Positions 7,401-15,680 are shown, counted from the stretch's first letter. The stretch is DNA of 64,000 bases from Streptomyces fuscichromogenes (GCF_014645815.1 NZ_BMML01000002.1:729697-793696), one strand, 5' to 3'. Numbers and translations are program-made. Notes: generated by a model not told the origin, from the letters alone.

Positions 7401-9588
7401 CCGACACCAGCAGGGGGCCGGGCAGCTGGTAACCAGGAGGGGCCGCAAGCGCGTTGAGGGGGATTCCGGGCACGTACTCCATGGCGAGGAAGGCCGAGCT
7501 GTCGGACTCCACGTCGAAGTCGGTGACACCGACGAGGTTCCGGTGCGCCGCCCCGTACAGTCGCTCGGCGTCGCGCAGGAACGCGTCCCGCCGGGCCGGG
7601 TCGGTGAACGGCGGGTACAGCCGGAGCACCACCGCCAGGTCGGTCTCCCCGTCCTCCGCCAGCCAGAGGGAACCGTCCGGCAGGAACCGCACGGCGGGCC
7701 GGTACCGCCCACCGACCCCGCGCGGATCGGAGAGCCTCCGGTGGGGCCTGCCCGGCACCGCACCCTGTTGCGGCACCGAGGACCCCTGCGGTGCCGAAAT
7801 TCCCGGCGGCAGCGAGGTTCCCGGCGGCAGCGAAGTCCCCTGCGGTACCGAGGGCCCCGGCGGCAGCGAAGTCCCCTGCGGTACCGAGGGCCCCGGCGGC
7901 AGCGAGGGCTCCTGCGGTACCGAGGGCCCCGGCGGCAGCGAGGGCTCCTGTGGCACCGAGGGTCCCTGCGGCAGTGAAGGCCCCCGCGTCGCCGCGTTCT
8001 CTCGGGGCGCCCCCGCGGCCGGCGCCCCGTCGGTGCCCCCTGCCAGCTGGCGCAGGCTCTCCGTCCGTACCGTCGCGAACGGCTCGCCCTCTCCGGCGGG
8101 GGAGTCCGGGGAAACCGTGGCGGTTCCGCCGGCCGCCTCCGCCACCGCACGGAACTCGCCGGGCGAGGACCCCGCCCGCTCCTCGATCAACCCTCCCACC
8201 CGGGCCAGCAGTTCACCCGTGCTGCTGCGCGCGGCCCGTGGCAGGCCGCGCAGCAGCAGGTCCCGTGCCCCCGGCCGGAACGCGTACGAGCCCGGCGGAC
8301 CCGGCACCGCCGTCAGCACCCCGCTCAGGATCACCTCCGCCAGATGCTGTGGCCGCGGCTCCGGCTCCACCGCCCGCTGCACCAGCCGCATGACCGGCAG
8401 ATCAGGGCGCCCGAGCGCCAGATGACCGGCCAGCCGGAACGCCTCCGGGGACGCGCTCGCCCGGAACCGCAGGACCAGGTCCTCGGCGGAGAGCCGGGCC
8501 AGGTCGATGCCCGCGTCCCCCGGCACGGGCGCGTCCAGCCGCGCCGCCGCCCCCGGGAACCGGGTCCCGCCGGCCGACGCCACCAGCCCCGCCCAGTTCG
8601 CCAGCCAGCGCGGACCGGCCTCCAGCACCGGCAGCACCGACGACGTGTCCGCCGCCCCGCCCACCGCTCCCTGCTCGTACGGCGTGAAGGTGAGCGCCGC
8701 TGCCGGGGCCGCCGGGAACGAGGCCGACAGCAGACCGGGCACGGCCGGCAACGCCGTGTCGCGCCACAGGTGTTCGGGCAGCGGCTGGACCACCGCCAGC
8801 GGCATCTGCCGCGCCCAGCGCCGCAGCGTGCCGTACCACCGGGTCCCCGCCGCTCCCGGCCGCCACTGCGGGCCCATGCAGTCGCTGATCAGGAGCGTGA
8901 CCGTGCGCCCGTCACCCGGCAGCCCCGCACCACCGCGGACCGAACCGTCGGCCCGCGCCCGGTGCACCGTCACCGTCCGGAACACCCCCGACTGGGCCAG
9001 CGACGCGTGCAGTTCGCGCAGCAGCGGGCGCCAGACCGGCATCGTGGGGCCCTCGTCGTACACCAGGTTCAGGCGCAGCCAGCGCTCCTGGGCCCGGCGC
9101 AGCACCGGGAGCCACCACTCGGGGCCCGCGCCCAGGCGGGCGATGCGGTCGGCGGTGGCGTGTTCGTCGAGGCGGTGGCCGTACGGCGCGTCCGTACGGC
9201 GTCTGAGGGGGCGCAGGGAGCGTTGCAGGGCCAGCGGATGGCGCAGCATCGGCGGTGCGGGCGCGAGGAGTGCGGCGTGCGGGCCGGGAACCGGGGCCGT
9301 GGCGGGAAGGCGGAGCGGGACACGCGCGGGTTCCTGGGCCGGGTCCCCGGCGGGGGGAGCTTCCGGCGGCTCCGGTGGGTCGTCCGGGGGTGGTGGCGGC
9401 GCGGCCGGCGGCCGGGACGGCGCCTGTTCGGGTCCGGCCGGCCGGTCCGGCGGGTCCCCCTCGCGCGGCAGCTGTCCCGCCAGCCACAGCAGTTCGGCCA
9501 GTTCCCGTGGCGTCGGACGCACGCCGGCCGCCGCCCGCGCCAGGACGTCGGCGAGGCGGGCGAGTGGAGCGGGGTGGTCAGAAGGCAT
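4447..9588 (-). CDS. SAV_2336-type giant protein: N-terminal effector region, pseudokinase, winged-helix/BTAD, HAD-like domain
   Basis: This is one continuous 1713-residue frame. Residues 1-500 resemble the SAV_2336 N-terminal region (LRLNLVYDE, LLISDCMGPQW). Residues about 533-610 are a run of six-residue Pro/Ser/Gly repeats. Residues about 620-850 form a kinase fold whose catalytic HRD is replaced by HGG (near 748) and DFG by GGF (near 766), with no VAIK lysine, so it is a pseudokinase. Residues about 885-1110 hold an OmpR-like winged helix followed by a BTAD TPR domain of the kind in SARP regulators and STAND proteins. A second alpha/beta region spans about 1190-1480. A HAD-like domain ends the protein from about 1515, but motif I reads GFDGTL, lacking the nucleophilic Asp. 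Its start overlaps the AAA ATPase stop by 11 bp, implying coupled translation. Likely the core signalling subunit of the conflict system; effector activity unknown. Confidence 0.75.
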   Translation of the reverse strand: MPSDHPAPLARLADVLARAAAGVRPTPRELAELLWLAGQLPREGDPPDRPAGPEQAPSRPPAAPPPPPDDPPEPPEAPPAGDPAQEPARVPLRLPATAPVPGPHAALLAPAPPMLRHPLALQRSLRPLRRRTDAPYGHRLDEHATADRIARLGAGPEWWLPVLRRAQERWLRLNLVYDEGPTMPVWRPLLRELHASLAQSGVFRTVTVHRARADGSVRGGAGLPGDGRTVTLLISDCMGPQWRPGAAGTRWYGTLRRWARQMPLAVVQPLPEHLWRDTALPAVPGLLSASFPAAPAAALTFTPYEQGAVGGAADTSSVLPVLEAGPRWLANWAGLVASAGGTRFPGAAARLDAPVPGDAGIDLARLSAEDLVLRFRASASPEAFRLAGHLALGRPDLPVMRLVQRAVEPEPRPQHLAEVILSGVLTAVPGPPGSYAFRPGARDLLLRGLPRAARSSTGELLARVGGLIEERAGSSPGEFRAVAEAAGGTATVSPDSPAGEGEPFATVRTESLRQLAGGTDGAPAAGAPRENAATRGPSLPQGPSVPQEPSLPPGPSVPQEPSLPPGPSVPQGTSLPPGPSVPQGTSLPPGTSLPPGISAPQGSSVPQQGAVPGRPHRRLSDPRGVGGRYRPAVRFLPDGSLWLAEDGETDLAVVLRLYPPFTDPARRDAFLRDAERLYGAAHRNLVGVTDFDVESDSSAFLAMEYVPGIPLNALAAPPGYQLPGPLLVSVGIQLAQAVGALHDAGVAHGGLTMSRVMLLPDGTVKLGGFAPGRAAGAAGRAQDLSALCEVMLLLAAGTARLTPPFAPEQLRHLPESLRERYADALTLLMSPSPESGRERLADGELLPRAREKYPEQRSYRVLGPLSVELGYDAVDFGPDERAALAMLLLDHGRQVSRDELRRGLWSRDQEPTDAAHAVDRIASRLRRTLGPGVLATLPDGYALHTSADYLDLAYCESLESAATALADQGDLQGARHHLETALGLWHGTGEPLADVPRPAARTARSRLQRLRLALHRKLAELDLDLGEYERAARQLTDLVRRYPSREDLLRLLLTALQHLGRTDEALDAYEDYELAGGSDPELRSMGHELRAERDEPGDAAEYEPPAPEAGPHDEPEGSFPTEESLPSLFAREEEAAESAETPLPQNVVPESLFAVDDPLAQEQPPDGFEDGYDDDYEDGPWDGEEPPPTYRTIVSFEPADPPRDADTVPALGRAVTRLLAASGLAAAAYDLSAQGSGYSVATAPDVSVLPLVSATWMRLRDELAVLGAGHRWLVTFRCLHEDGRAEAPDPTAVRQALDASADRRAVIALPQTLRDEWDDDTHLTDRMMPLLRGSGASWYWSVSSPRTAQDGVVGPPAVSGPHPLPAGNLFPEPAGETRTVVYQGPRREDLGLTRGPGAMGYYEVDLTERRLPLDVSERTFRAVGEARWRITDVVAVLALGILETVPDTVVNTLRGRLRRLSEEYPHSYLDQARAEVGDGPGTDAPRGVTVRWDLALTATRDSYPAPLFRPDGRLVVALRTADAVVFGFDGTLTRLFVNGTTEWIRLLRGSLPKEPDRFDLTHQVDVPHAHEQHVDSPGLRDRSALLEASALHSAVPVPDAALLVRTLADKGRRLALVTDCAPETALEYLRGQRLLDCLAGGVHGRDGRHSPLMPAPYVVERALVSLGVRPAAALLIGTAEAEREAARRAGVPFLRVGEEAGLRPLLEAARALP
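7760..7990. repeat. In-frame 18-bp minisatellite inside the SAV_2336-type gene
   Basis: An 18-bp unit, roughly CCCGGCGGCAGCGAGG with CCCCTGCGGTACCGAGGG alternates, is repeated about a dozen times and encodes hexapeptides of the type S-L-P-P-G-P / S-V-P-Q-G-P. Copies alternate between the SLPPG and SVPQ forms, as expected of slippage or unequal crossing-over. It separates the N-terminal region from the pseudokinase domain and probably acts as a flexible, length-variable linker. Confidence 0.85.
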
Positions 9589-10603
9589 CGGCCCGGGTGG
9601 CCTCGCCGAGGTACGGCATCAGCTGTTCCGCCAGTTCGTCCAGCGACTCGGCGCTCAGGTCGGAGGACCGGGCCAGGTAGATGGCGTTGAGCAGCTGGTC
9701 GGTGGCGAGGTCGCCGCCGCCGACCCGGGACAGGAACCGGGTGATCAGCGACCGGGCACGGTCGTCCGGTTCGCCGAGGTGGGCGCGGACGATACCGGCG
9801 AGCTGCTGGTCGTCGGGCTGGCGCAGCCGGAGCGTGACGCAGCGGCGCAGGAAGGCCGGCGGGAACTCGCGCTCGCCGTTGCTGGTGAGGACGACGAACG
9901 GGAAGGCCCGGCAGCGCACCCGGCCGCGGTCCACGGGGACGCGTTCGTCCGTGCCGTCGACCATCACCTCGGCGGCGGGGGAGCGACGGGCGGCGCGGAC
10001 CAGTTCCGGGATCTCGTACTGGCCCTCCTCCAGGACGTTGAGCAGGTCGTTCGGCAGGTCGAGGTCGCTCTTGTCGATCTCGTCGATGAGCAGCGCCCGG
10101 GGGCGGGCGTAGGGCAGGAGGGCGGTGCCGAGGGGGCCGAGGCGGAGGTGGTCCTCGATGCCGGAGTCGGGGACCGGGGCGCCGGGGTCGAGGGCGGTGG
10201 CGGACTGGCGGGCCGCGTAGAGGCGGGAGAGCGGGTCGTACTGGTAGAGGCCGTCGTGCAGGGTGCTGCGGCTGGTGATGTTCCAGCGGAGCACCGGGCC
10301 CAGCTTCAGCTCGCGGGCCACCGAGTACGCGAGGGAGGACTTGCCGGTGCCGGGCGGGCCGGTGACCAGCAGGGGGCGGCGCAGGTAGAGGGCCGCGTTG
10401 ACGAGCTGGACCGTGCGCGCGGTCGCCTGGTAGGTGGCGGCGCGGTGGGTGCGGTCGGGTGAGGTGGCCGAGGCGTCGTCGGTCTCGGCCGGGGTCGCCA
10501 GTTCCGGGCCGCCGTCGAAGGCCCGCCAGGGCGGGGGCGCGGGCAGCTCGGTGATGCCGTCGTGCGGCTCCTTCGTACCGGTGTAGACGGGCCACAGGGG
10601 CAT
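9578..10603 (-). CDS. MoxR-type AAA+ ATPase
   Basis: This is 341 residues. Walker A (TGPPGTGKSS) is at residues 81-90 and Walker B (ALLIDEIDK) is at about 170-178, followed by a sensor-1 region FPFVVLTSNGEREFPPAFLRRC with its Asn and an arginine-finger pair. This is the MoxR branch of AAA+ ATPases, chaperone-like remodelling machines. Its neighbours are a trypsin-like VMAP protein and a SAV_2336 protein, which fits the MoxR role in VMAP ternary conflict systems, where ATP hydrolysis is thought to license the effector. The 3' end overlaps the SAV_2336 start; the protease stop lies 33 bp upstream of this start. Confidence 0.85.
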   Translation of the reverse strand: MPLWPVYTGTKEPHDGITELPAPPPWRAFDGGPELATPAETDDASATSPDRTHRAATYQATARTVQLVNAALYLRRPLLVTGPPGTGKSSLAYSVARELKLGPVLRWNITSRSTLHDGLYQYDPLSRLYAARQSATALDPGAPVPDSGIEDHLRLGPLGTALLPYARPRALLIDEIDKSDLDLPNDLLNVLEEGQYEIPELVRAARRSPAAEVMVDGTDERVPVDRGRVRCRAFPFVVLTSNGEREFPPAFLRRCVTLRLRQPDDQQLAGIVRAHLGEPDDRARSLITRFLSRVGGGDLATDQLLNAIYLARSSDLSAESLDELAEQLMPYLGEATRADAF

Positions 10604-10635
10604 GGGGGTCCTTCTCCGTGAGTGGAAGCGGCGGG

Positions 10636-12303
10636 CTAGGCGACGGGGGTGTGCAGGCTGGCCTGCGGTTCGGGGTAGCAGCGGGGGTCGTCCCAGAGGA
10701 GTTGCACGTCCCGCGCCCAGTGCCCCTCGGGATCGTCGTCGGCCGCGGCCTCCTCCCGCAACCGCCAGATGTGGCGCGGGAGTTCGGTGGGAGGTATGCC
10801 GTCGACGCAGAGGCTCAGCGCGTCCAGGAAGGTGCTTCCCGCGCACGGGCCGGCGTGGTCGGCGGTGGCGCAGCCGGTGCGTGGCCACAGCAGGACCGGC
10901 ACCGGCACGTTCAGGCCCGCCTCGAAGCGGTCCGGGGCGGCCTCGGGCGGTGCGCCGAACCCCGCCAGGCCGGCGGCCTCGTCCCGGAGCCGTTTGCGCA
11001 GGCCGAGGGGGCGCTCGGGGCTGCCGCAGTCGACCCGGTGCAGCACCGTCCGGGCCGGATCCCCCTCCAGCGTCCGCCACCGGTGGGCCAGTTGGTGGCG
11101 CAGCCGGGCGCTGCGGTGCCGGGAGAGGTCGGCCACGACCAGCGGGTGCGCACAGCCGAGCGGGGTGGCGTCCTCGGGGCCGCACGCCCACTGCGCGACC
11201 GGCTCGTTCAGCCAGTCGCGGGGCAGTACGAAGGTGAGCAGCGCCTCGGCGTCCGGCGCGAGCAGCGCGAAGGCGTCGTCCACGCGACGCTGCACGTACG
11301 CGCGTACCTCCCCGCGCGGCAGCCTGGCCACGGCCACGCGTCTGCGCCGCCCCTCCCGGTAGGCCGACACCTGCACCGTGACCTGCCCCTGGCCCTCGCC
11401 ACTGTGCTCCAGCTCCACCACGATGGGCGCCCAGGCGGAGTCCGGCGCCGGCGCGGACGGCCGTGGCTCCAGCAGCCCCGCCAGCCGGTCGGCGAACCTC
11501 GGCACCGCCTCCGGGTCGTCGACCTGCCACTGCACGTAGGCGGCCGCCTGCCGCAGCGAGCCGAACCCGTCCGGAGGCGGCTCCGGGCCGAACGGGCCCA
11601 CCGCGTCCCGGTAGAGCTGTGCGGGCCGGCAGTCCAGGGCCGCGGCCTCCGCCCGCCGCACCAGTGCGTGCAGCCGCCCCGAGGCGGCCGGCGTGCCGGT
11701 CGCGGGCGCCGGGACCAGGGCGCCCAGGTCGTACCAGTAGCGTGCCATGACCTCGGTCGGCAGCATCCGCCCGGTCAGGACCCCCGGCTCGCCCGCGACC
11801 TGCGCGACCATCCCGACCACCCGGCCGTCCGGCAGGGTCACCGCCGCCCCGCTGAACCCGTGCGCGATCGGCTGCCCGTGCGCCGAGGCGGCTTCGAGCT
11901 GCAGCCACTCGTCGGCGATCAGCGTCCGGGAGACGGCACGGTAGCGGGCGAGGACTCCCTCCTCGTAGCCGTCCGGGAAGCCGTACGCCTCCAGGTCCGC
12001 CCCGCCCTGCTCGGCCCCCGGCGGCGCGAACCGGGCCGGTTGCAGCGGCACTTCACGGTCCAGTTCGAGTACGGCGAGGTCGCCGGGATCGGTCCAGCCG
12101 CCCGTCCAGCCGCCGTGTACGGCCACGGAGGCGGTCAGCTCACCCAGGTCCCGGCGGTTCGGGAAGCTCACCGTCAACGGCGCCAGATCCTGGTTCCGTA
12201 CGACATGCGCGCAGGTCAGCACCGTGCGGGAGGTGACGAGGAAGCCGGCCCCGGACACCTCGCCCCCGCACGCGATCCGGGCGTGCCAGGCAGCGCGGCT
12301 CAT
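10636..12303 (-). CDS. Trypsin-like serine protease with VMAP-C-type C-terminal region
   Basis: This is 555 residues without a signal peptide, so it is intracellular. The N-terminal 190 residues are a chymotrypsin-fold protease with a complete triad: His33 in TCAHVV, Asp75 in DPGDLAVLEL and Ser151 in GFSGAAV. The C-terminal 350 residues (LRQAAAYVQWQ, IVVELEHSG, FVLPRDWLNEPVAQW, HWARDVQLLWDDPRCYP) resemble the VMAP-C domain (vWA-MoxR-associated protein C-terminal). The downstream MoxR gene fits that family. In these systems the protease is the predicted effector, released or aimed by the ATPase. The start codon at 12303 overlaps the upstream gene's stop as ATGA. Confidence 0.8.
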   Translation of the reverse strand: MSRAAWHARIACGGEVSGAGFLVTSRTVLTCAHVVRNQDLAPLTVSFPNRRDLGELTASVAVHGGWTGGWTDPGDLAVLELDREVPLQPARFAPPGAEQGGADLEAYGFPDGYEEGVLARYRAVSRTLIADEWLQLEAASAHGQPIAHGFSGAAVTLPDGRVVGMVAQVAGEPGVLTGRMLPTEVMARYWYDLGALVPAPATGTPAASGRLHALVRRAEAAALDCRPAQLYRDAVGPFGPEPPPDGFGSLRQAAAYVQWQVDDPEAVPRFADRLAGLLEPRPSAPAPDSAWAPIVVELEHSGEGQGQVTVQVSAYREGRRRRVAVARLPRGEVRAYVQRRVDDAFALLAPDAEALLTFVLPRDWLNEPVAQWACGPEDATPLGCAHPLVVADLSRHRSARLRHQLAHRWRTLEGDPARTVLHRVDCGSPERPLGLRKRLRDEAAGLAGFGAPPEAAPDRFEAGLNVPVPVLLWPRTGCATADHAGPCAGSTFLDALSLCVDGIPPTELPRHIWRLREEAAADDDPEGHWARDVQLLWDDPRCYPEPQASLHTPVA

Positions 12304-12680
12304 GATCCGGGCGTGGGCTCCGGGACCGTCGGAGCCGGTTCCGGCCGGGGCGCGCCCTGCCCCGACGTCCAGCTCAGCCGGACCACCAACTGCCCCTCCG
12401 CCGCTCCCCTGGCGATCACCGCACCCGCCTCCGCCGTCAGCTTGACCCCGAACTCCAGCTCCACGGAGTCGGGTTGCAGGGTGCCGTCCCGGAAGACCCG
12501 CAACGCGGACCGGGCGGCCGCCCGCACGCCGGCCAGCGCGCCCTCGAAGGAACGGGCGGCCTGCGCCGCCGGGCCCGCGCCGCCCTCGCGCGAGACGGGA
12601 CGGCTGCCGGGGGTGCCGTCGGCCGTCTCCACGACGACGACGGCGCCGTCCTCGGTCGTGAACTCCATCATTCTCACCAT
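12300..12680 (-). CDS. CU044_2847-family (Trypco1) trypsin-co-occurring protein
   Basis: This small 126-residue protein begins MVRMMEFTTEDGAVVVVET and has a helical middle (AARSFEGALAGVRAAARSALRVF). A beta-rich half follows, with DSVELEFGVKLTAEAGAVIARG and LVVRLSW. The pattern matches the CU044_2847 / Trypco1 family, which is encoded beside trypsin-like effectors of conflict systems and is thought to bind or present the protease. Its stop overlaps the protease start by four bases, so the two are probably made together. The tail after LVVRLSW is Pro-rich and likely disordered. Confidence 0.8.
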   Translation of the reverse strand: MVRMMEFTTEDGAVVVVETADGTPGSRPVSREGGAGPAAQAARSFEGALAGVRAAARSALRVFRDGTLQPDSVELEFGVKLTAEAGAVIARGAAEGQLVVRLSWTSGQGAPRPEPAPTVPEPTPGS

Positions 12681-12796
12681 GACTTCGCCCGCTCCCCCGT
12701 GTCACTCGCCGCTGTGCCCCCGTAACCGGTCCATTGTCACCGAAGGCGGCCGCCCGTGTCCTGCCGCCGGGGTGGAAACCCGCCCGGTCCCGCAAC

Positions 12797-14212
12797 TCAG
12801 GCCCGGGGACGGTCCACCGGGTCCACGACGCCCCGGACCACTCCCAGCGCCACCAGGTCCTGGGGTCTGATGCGCAGCTGGTCGGCGGTGTTCTCGGCCT
12901 GTTCCGGGGGGCGTTTGAGGATCGCGGCCGCCAGGTCCGGCGCTATGACGCTGAAGTAGCTGTCCGGTGCGGCCCAGGTGTTGCCGGGCGCGGCCAGCGC
13001 CAGCGCGCCGCCCGAGCCGCCCTCCCCGACGACGAGGGTGGTGATCGGCGTCCGGGCCGCCGCCACCTCGCCGAAGAGCTCCGCGATCGCGGCCCCGGCG
13101 CCCTGCCGCTCGGCCTCGGCGTCGTTCGCGGCGCCCGGGGTGTCGACGAGGGTCAGCACGGGGATGCCGAGCCGGTCCGCGAGCCGTATCAGGCGGGCCG
13201 CGGTGCGGTACCCGGCGGGCCGGGTCGGCGTCCCGGTCTGGGCGGCGAAGGCGACCGCACGGCCGTCCCGCTCGCCGAAACCGCACAGCATGCCGTCCGG
13301 ATCGGCGCCGCCGCACCGGTCGCCGACCAGGGCGACCCGGCGGGTGAAGTACGCGTCCAGGTAGGCGTCGGCGCGCGGGCGGTGCGGGGCGCGGGCGCGC
13401 CGGACGGCCTCCCCGCCGGTGGCGGGCAGCGTCGTGCCGCCGAGGGCGGCCGGCGGGTCGGCCGGGGTGGTGGCCGGGGTGGTCAGCAGCCGCAGCCACA
13501 GTCCGAGCGTCGCCCTCAGCTCGGCCACCGGCACCACCGCGTCCGCCGCCCCGGCCGCGAGCTGGGCCTCCGCCGTGTACGCGGCCGGGTCGGCGTCCGG
13601 TGGGCGGACCCGGGAGCCCGCGAAGCCCACCTGGGCACCGGGCAGGGCCAGGACGACATCGGCGCCGGCGCCGAGGGTGGCCCAGCCGCCGCCGGTCGTC
13701 GGGTCGCGCAGGACGGCGACCTGCGCCAGCCCCGCCTCCCGGGTGAGTGTCGACTGCCGTGCCACCCGCTGAAGCTGGGACAGGGCGAGCATGCCCTCCT
13801 GCATCCGGCTGCCGCCGGTGGCGACCAGCGGGACCACCGGCAGGCGGTGGGCGCGGGCGTGCACGTACGCCGCCTCCAGCCGGTCCCCGGTCCGCTGCCC
13901 CAGCGAGCCGCCGAGGAAGCCGAACTCGAAGGCGATCAGCACGGCCGCCGTGCCCTCGACCCGCGCGGTGCCGACGACGACGGACTCCTCCTCGCCGGTG
14001 CGCTCGGCCGCGCGGGCGCGCGAGGCGTCGTATCCCGGCCAGGCGAGCGGGCCGTCGGGCGGCGACTGCCGTGCCGGGTAGGGGAGTTCGGTGAAGGTGC
14101 CCGGGTCGGTGACGAGGGCGAGGACCAGGCGTGCGGAGAGCCGCTCGGGCGTCGGGCCGGGGGGCGTTCCGGGCGTCGGTCGGGGCGTCGGTCCGGGGGT
14201 CGGCTCAGGCAC
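12797..14212 (-). CDS. Acyl-CoA carboxylase carboxyltransferase (fused beta/alpha-like)
   Basis: This 471-residue protein carries both crotonase-like halves of a biotin-dependent carboxyltransferase. The N half includes VLIAFEFGFLGGSLGQRTGD and GGSRMQEGMLAL. The C half includes IPVLTLVDTPGAANDAEAERQGAGAAIAE and GEGGSGGALALAAP. It would transfer CO2 from carboxybiotin to acyl-CoA. No biotin carboxylase or BCCP gene is nearby, so those subunits must be shared from elsewhere. The first ~20 residues repeat PTPGPTPRPTPG and are low-complexity. Its GTG start overlaps the MatB stop by 8 bp. Pairing with MatB suggests joint supply of malonyl- or methylmalonyl-CoA. Confidence 0.8.
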   Translation of the reverse strand: MPEPTPGPTPRPTPGTPPGPTPERLSARLVLALVTDPGTFTELPYPARQSPPDGPLAWPGYDASRARAAERTGEEESVVVGTARVEGTAAVLIAFEFGFLGGSLGQRTGDRLEAAYVHARAHRLPVVPLVATGGSRMQEGMLALSQLQRVARQSTLTREAGLAQVAVLRDPTTGGGWATLGAGADVVLALPGAQVGFAGSRVRPPDADPAAYTAEAQLAAGAADAVVPVAELRATLGLWLRLLTTPATTPADPPAALGGTTLPATGGEAVRRARAPHRPRADAYLDAYFTRRVALVGDRCGGADPDGMLCGFGERDGRAVAFAAQTGTPTRPAGYRTAARLIRLADRLGIPVLTLVDTPGAANDAEAERQGAGAAIAELFGEVAAARTPITTLVVGEGGSGGALALAAPGNTWAAPDSYFSVIAPDLAAAILKRPPEQAENTADQLRIRPQDLVALGVVRGVVDPVDRPRA

Positions 14213-15680
14213 CGAGGGACCGCTTCATGATCTTCCCCATGTCGTTGCGGGGGAGGGCGTCCAGGTGGTGGACGACGCGGGGGCGCTTGTGCGGGGCGAG
14301 CCGGCCGGCGACATGGTCCGCCAACTCCTCGGCGGACGGCGGCGACTGCGGGTCGGCCGGGACGATCCAGGCGACGACCCGCTCGCCGAGGTCCGCGTCC
14401 GGCTCCCCGGTGACCGCGGCCTCCCGCACCCCCGGATGTTCCAGCAACGCGTTCTCGATCTCACCGGCCCCGATCTTGTAACCCCCGCTCTTGATCAGGT
14501 CGGTGGCCTTCCGCCCGACGATCCGCACATGGCCGTCCGCCTCCCGCACCGCCATGTCACCGGTGCGGAACCAGCCGTCGGCGGTGAACGCGGCGGCGGT
14601 GGCGTCGGGCCGGTTGAGGTACTCGGTGAACAGGTTCGGGCCGCGCACCTGGATCTCCCCGACGGTCTCCCCGTCGTACCCGGCGATCGCGGTCCCGTCC
14701 TCCTCCACCAGACGCAGCTCCACCCCCGGCAGCGGCACCCCCACGGTCCCCGCCCGCGCCTCCCCGTCGGCCCGGACGCTGGGCCGGGGGTCCGGGGGTG
14801 TCCACCGGGACGAGCACAGCATGAGGGTCTCCGTCATGCCGTACCGCTCGACGACCCGCTGTCCGGTGGCCGCCGCGATCCGCTCATGGTCGTGGACGGG
14901 CAGCGCGGCCGAGCCGGAGACCAGCAGCCGGGCCCGGCCGAGCGCCTTCGCCAGCCCGGGGTCGGCGGGCAGGGCCTCGGCGATGCGGTGGTACATGGTC
15001 GGGACGCCGAAGACCATGGTCGCGCCGTCGTTCAGCTCACGGGCGACGCCCTCGGTGTCGAACCGCCCGAGGTGCCGGACGGATCCGCCGCGCCGCAGCG
15101 GCCCGAGGATCCCGAGCACGAGCCCGTGCACGTGGAACAGCGGCAGACCGTGCACCAGCACGTCGTCCCCGGTCCACTGCCAGGCGTCGGCGAGCGCGTC
15201 CAGGGTGGCGGCGAGCGCCCGGCGCGGGATGACGGCGCCCTTGGGCGGGCCGGTGGTGCCGGAGGTGTAGACGACGAGGGCGGGGTCGCCCTCGTCGGTG
15301 CGGTCCGCGGGCACCGTTCCCACGGCCCGCACATCGACGTCGATCCGGGGCAGGCCGGCCAGTGCGGAGGGGAGCCGGTCGCCGGGCGCGGCCAGGACGG
15401 CCGTCGGCGCGCTGTCGGTGAGGATGTGCGCGAGTTCCTTCTCACCCGACCTCGGGTTGAGCGGTACGGCCGCCCGGCCGGCGAGCAGGGTGCCGACGAC
15501 GGCGACGGCCGTCTCCAGCTCCGGCGTCGCCCACACCGCCACCCGGTCGGCGTCCTCGACCCGGGCGGCGACGGCGCCCGCCGCGGCGGCCAGCTCCCCG
15601 TACGTCAACGACCTCGCACCGAACCTGAGGGCCACCAGCTCGCCCGGACCGTCCACCAGCACCGGAAACAGAAGGGACAC
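14205..15680 (-). CDS. matB: Malonyl-CoA synthetase MatB
   Basis: This 491-residue enzyme of the ANL superfamily activates malonate (and often methylmalonate) with ATP and CoA. The AMP-binding P-loop VVYTSGTTGPPKGAVIPRR, the hinge region GRKATDLIKSGGYKIGAGEIE and the C-terminal catalytic lysine in DMGKIMKRS are all present. The sequence closely follows S. coelicolor MatB as I remember it, apart from a short insertion after RYGMTETLM (CSSRWTPPDPRP, around residue 297). The start is GTG at 15680. The GTG replaces a longer frame that would run into the neighbouring gene. It is co-transcribed with the carboxyltransferase downstream. Confidence 0.88.
   Translation of the reverse strand: MSLLFPVLVDGPGELVALRFGARSLTYGELAAAAGAVAARVEDADRVAVWATPELETAVAVVGTLLAGRAAVPLNPRSGEKELAHILTDSAPTAVLAAPGDRLPSALAGLPRIDVDVRAVGTVPADRTDEGDPALVVYTSGTTGPPKGAVIPRRALAATLDALADAWQWTGDDVLVHGLPLFHVHGLVLGILGPLRRGGSVRHLGRFDTEGVARELNDGATMVFGVPTMYHRIAEALPADPGLAKALGRARLLVSGSAALPVHDHERIAAATGQRVVERYGMTETLMLCSSRWTPPDPRPSVRADGEARAGTVGVPLPGVELRLVEEDGTAIAGYDGETVGEIQVRGPNLFTEYLNRPDATAAAFTADGWFRTGDMAVREADGHVRIVGRKATDLIKSGGYKIGAGEIENALLEHPGVREAAVTGEPDADLGERVVAWIVPADPQSPPSAEELADHVAGRLAPHKRPRVVHHLDALPRNDMGKIMKRSLGA

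Noticed and set aside
7740..7990. Repeat array considered as CRISPR
   Set aside because: Units are 18 bp, contiguous without spacers and in frame within a protein; there are no cas genes.
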